From an uncultured Selenomonadaceae bacterium (GTDB lineage Bacteria > Bacillota > Negativicutes > Selenomonadales > Selenomonadaceae): DNA of 9,191 nt. Under the pieces are notes generated by a model, which made no database searches, was not told the origin of the DNA, and saw nothing but the letters and a program-made list of their open reading frames with translations. The translations under genes were made by a program, and so were the position numbers. Of the stretch, positions 7,386 through 9,191 are shown one piece after another. The DNA is taken from positions 1-9,191 of the forward strand of contig CATYZV010000054.1 in assembly GCA_958415865.1 (NCBI GenBank), in the 5' to 3' direction. The first letter of the stretch is position 1; each line of letters starts with the position of its first letter.

Positions 7386-7423
7386 AAAAGGTGCAGCCCT
7401 AAATCATAAGGCTGCACCTTTTT
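7386..7423. terminator. Bidirectional intrinsic terminator between convergent genes
   Basis: A perfect 13-bp inverted repeat (AAAAGGTGCAGCC at 7386-7398 with its complement at 7410-7422) encloses an 11-nt loop. On the + strand the GC-rich stem is followed by five Ts (7419-7423). On the - strand the stem runs into TTTTCATTATATTTTTT. It lies 11 bp after the cobD stop and about 20 bp beyond the queH stop, so it can end transcription from both sides. Confidence 0.9.
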
Positions 7424-7443
7424 ATTATTCAAATTAAATTTTC

Positions 7444-8082
7444 TCAGCAGCCGCAGAGTGCAGGCTGTTCCTGCTTCAGCTTTTCTTCACGCTGTGCCTT
7501 TAGCTTGCGGCGGCGTTTTTTCTTGAAGGAATTGGAATACCGCTCTTCTTCGCTGAAGATGCAGCCGCAGTAGGGCTGGCGGTAAAGCCCCAGCTCTAGG
7601 CTTATCTGCGTGCCTTCTTCATAACCGACGCGGAAATCCTCGTAGTAAAACGGAATGTCCACAATGGAAGAAACTTTTTCCGCTATTTCTTTCATCATCG
7701 CATGGTCCTGATACGGGCTTACAAACAGCGTCGAAGCAAAAGCGTCAAAGCCGTTTTCCTTGGCGTAGACCGCGCTTTCATGCAGCCGCCAAGCGTAGCA
7801 CATACGGCAGCGGCGGCAGTCTGTATTTAGGTAATCCGTGCCTTTGTCGATGGGCACGGCACGTTCCAAGAACTCATGCAGCTGGTATTTATTGTCGGCG
7901 ATGACTTTAAGCCCGACTTTTTCCCCGAATTCCTCCGCCGTCGTCAGGCGATGGCGAAATTCTTTAAAGGGGTGGATATTGGGATTGAAGAAAAATCCCG
8001 TAAGCTCGTGGCCGTCGCTGCGCAGTTTTTTCACAGGATAGCAGGCGCACGGGCCGCAGCACATATGCAGCAGTATATTCAT
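7444..8082 (-). CDS. queH: Epoxyqueuosine reductase QueH
   Basis: A QueH (formerly DUF208) protein of 212 residues. QueH performs the last step of queuosine synthesis, reducing epoxyqueuosine at the tRNA wobble position, and replaces the cobalamin-dependent QueG. The N-terminus HMCCGPCACYP (Cys 8, 9, 12, 14), the central TDCRRCRMCYAWRL (Cys 89, 92, 95) and RQPYCGCIFSEEE (Cys 172, 174) are the family's metal-binding signatures for its Fe-S cluster and mononuclear metal. A basic tail of about 30 residues (from SFKKKRRRKLK) ends in Cys-Gly-Cys. The ATG at 8082 is preceded by AGAGATGAT, a one-gap match to the usual ribosome-binding site, 5 nt upstream. It lies 26 nt behind ruvB on the same strand and is likely co-transcribed; ruv genes often neighbour queA and tgt in Firmicutes, which fits a queuosine role. 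Confidence 0.93.
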   Translation of the reverse strand: MNILLHMCCGPCACYPVKKLRSDGHELTGFFFNPNIHPFKEFRHRLTTAEEFGEKVGLKVIADNKYQLHEFLERAVPIDKGTDYLNTDCRRCRMCYAWRLHESAVYAKENGFDAFASTLFVSPYQDHAMMKEIAEKVSSIVDIPFYYEDFRVGYEEGTQISLELGLYRQPYCGCIFSEEERYSNSFKKKRRRKLKAQREEKLKQEQPALCGC

Positions 8083-8108
8083 GGTAAATCATCTCTGTTT
8101 CTCAAAAA

Positions 8109-9161
8109 TCAAATTTCCGGCTTCGCTATACCCAGATGCTTGTAGCCCAAATCCGTAACGATGCGTCCGCGGGGAGTCCTGTTGATGAAGCCCAGCTGTA
8201 TCAGATACGGTTCGTAGACATCGCCGATGGTGTCCGTCTCTTCACTGACGGCAGCGGCAAGCGTTTCCAGCCCCACGGGGCCGCCGTTGAATTTTTTCAC
8301 CATAGTCAAGAGCAATGTCCTGTCAATGTGGTCAAGTCCTGCCTTGTCTATCTCCAGCATAGCCAGTGCCTTGTCGGCTATTTCATCGGTTATCACGCCG
8401 CTGCCCTTTATCTGAGCGTAGTCGCGCACGCGCTTTAACAGGCGGTTTGCCACGCGCGGCGTGCCTCGCGAGCGGCGGGCTATCTCCAGCGCGCCGCGGT
8501 CTTCAATCGAGATATTCAGGATCTCAGCTGAACGCTTGATGATGAATACGAGCGATTCCGGCGTGTAATACTCTAAGCGCGATATTACGCCGAAGCGGTC
8601 GCGCAGCGGAGAAGCGAGCGCACCTGCCTTAGTCGTCGCGCCGATAAGCGTAAACGGTGCTATATCAAGGCGGATAGAGCGGGCACTGGGACCCTTGCCG
8701 ATTATGATGTCGAGTGCGAAATCCTCCATCGCCGAATAGAGCACTTCCTCTACGCTGTGCGAGAGGCGGTGGATTTCGTCGATGAACAGCACGTCTTTTT
8801 CCGTCAAATTCGTCAATAGCGCAGCCAAGTCGCCTGACCGCTCAATGGCAGGCCCTGAAGTTACGCGGAAATTGACCCCCATTTCATTGGCTATGATGTT
8901 GGCGAGCGTCGTCTTGCCCAAGCCCGGCGGTCCGTAGAGCAGCACGTGATCGAGTGCTTCATTGCGGTTCAGCGCGGCTTTGATGAAGATGGACAGATTT
9001 TCTTTTACCCTGTCCTGCCCGATGTACTCGCCAAGCTTCTTGGGGCGCAGGCTGTACTGCCAGCCGTCAGCGTCCGTCTCACCGCCCGATATGATGCGCT
9101 TGTCCATATCGGCTTCACTGAAATCATCTATATCGTCCATGTTCACAGAATCCATGCGCAT
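8109..9161 (-). CDS. ruvB: Holliday junction branch-migration helicase RuvB
   Basis: RuvB is the hexameric AAA+ ATPase that, with RuvA, drives branch migration of Holliday junctions in recombinational repair. Numbering from ATG 9161 (350 residues): N-terminal [13 protein letters not shown] (37-49), Walker [10 protein letters not shown] (77-85), Walker [10 protein letters not shown] (125-133), sensor 1 [10 protein letters not shown] (171-180), arginine-finger segment LRDRFG (186-191), sensor 2 [13 protein letters not shown] (232-244), and the winged-helix DNA-binding end with [19 protein letters not shown] (293-311) and RTPRGRIVT (328-336). The start is debatable. GTG 9173 lies inside the ribosome-binding sequence AAGGAAGTG, only 2 nt after AAAGG, so ATG 9161 is preferred. 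An acidic leader of about 18 residues precedes MDKRIISG, where many RuvB proteins begin. ruvA and ruvC are expected beyond the right edge. Confidence 0.95.
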   Translation of the reverse strand: MRMDSVNMDDIDDFSEADMDKRIISGGETDADGWQYSLRPKKLGEYIGQDRVKENLSIFIKAALNRNEALDHVLLYGPPGLGKTTLANIIANEMGVNFRVTSGPAIERSGDLAALLTNLTEKDVLFIDEIHRLSHSVEEVLYSAMEDFALDIIIGKGPSARSIRLDIAPFTLIGATTKAGALASPLRDRFGVISRLEYYTPESLVFIIKRSAEILNISIEDRGALEIARRSRGTPRVANRLLKRVRDYAQIKGSGVITDEIADKALAMLEIDKAGLDHIDRTLLLTMVKKFNGGPVGLETLAAAVSEETDTIGDVYEPYLIQLGFINRTPRGRIVTDLGYKHLGIAKPEI

Positions 9162-9191
9162 ATTTGGCAGCACTTCCTTTCTTTATTGTAT

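Noticed and set aside
9185..9190. TACAAT on the - strand as a -10 box for ruvB
   Set aside because: The window ends before any -35 element could be seen, and ruvB is probably inside a longer ruv operon.

Overview
The window holds eight intact protein-coding genes and no RNA genes, mobile elements or CRISPR array. Gene content suggests an anaerobic Firmicutes-type bacterium with de novo cobalamin side-chain synthesis and an oxygen-independent QueH route to queuosine. The moderate G+C and heavy use of ATA for isoleucine would suit a member of the Negativicutes (Selenomonas/Veillonella relatives). That placement is an inference from style and gene content; no taxonomic marker is present.

Left and centre, + strand (about 28-7374): one promoter (TTCACA, 16 bp, TATAAT) precedes six tightly packed genes. 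They are two consecutive DUF445 membrane proteins, two consecutive KtrB-type potassium channel/transporter subunits, a PduX-type L-threonine kinase, and a CobD-type threonine-phosphate decarboxylase. The junctions are ATGA overlaps (twice), a 13-nt gap, a 23-nt gap and a 14-nt overlap, so the six genes read as one operon. PduX and CobD catalyse consecutive steps: L-threonine to threonine phosphate, then to aminopropanol phosphate for the cobalamin nucleotide loop. The two KtrB proteins should take up K+ at the inner membrane, but no RCK-domain KtrA partner is in the window. The DUF445 proteins have no known function.

At 7386-7423 a strong hairpin with T-runs on both sides ends the + strand operon and, from the other direction, the - strand genes.

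Right, - strand (9161-7444): ruvB (Holliday-junction branch-migration motor) is followed 26 nt later by queH (epoxyqueuosine reductase). The ruv operon lying next to queuosine genes is a familiar Firmicutes arrangement; the rest of that operon lies beyond the right edge.

The most interesting points are the first DUF445 gene, which has a strong promoter and Shine-Dalgarno sequence but no ATG, GTG or TTG at the proper distance; the paired duplication DUF445-DUF445-KtrB-KtrB; the divergence of pore-loop residues in the second KtrB; and the linking of K+ transport genes to cobalamin genes. No clearly new defence or mobile system was seen.
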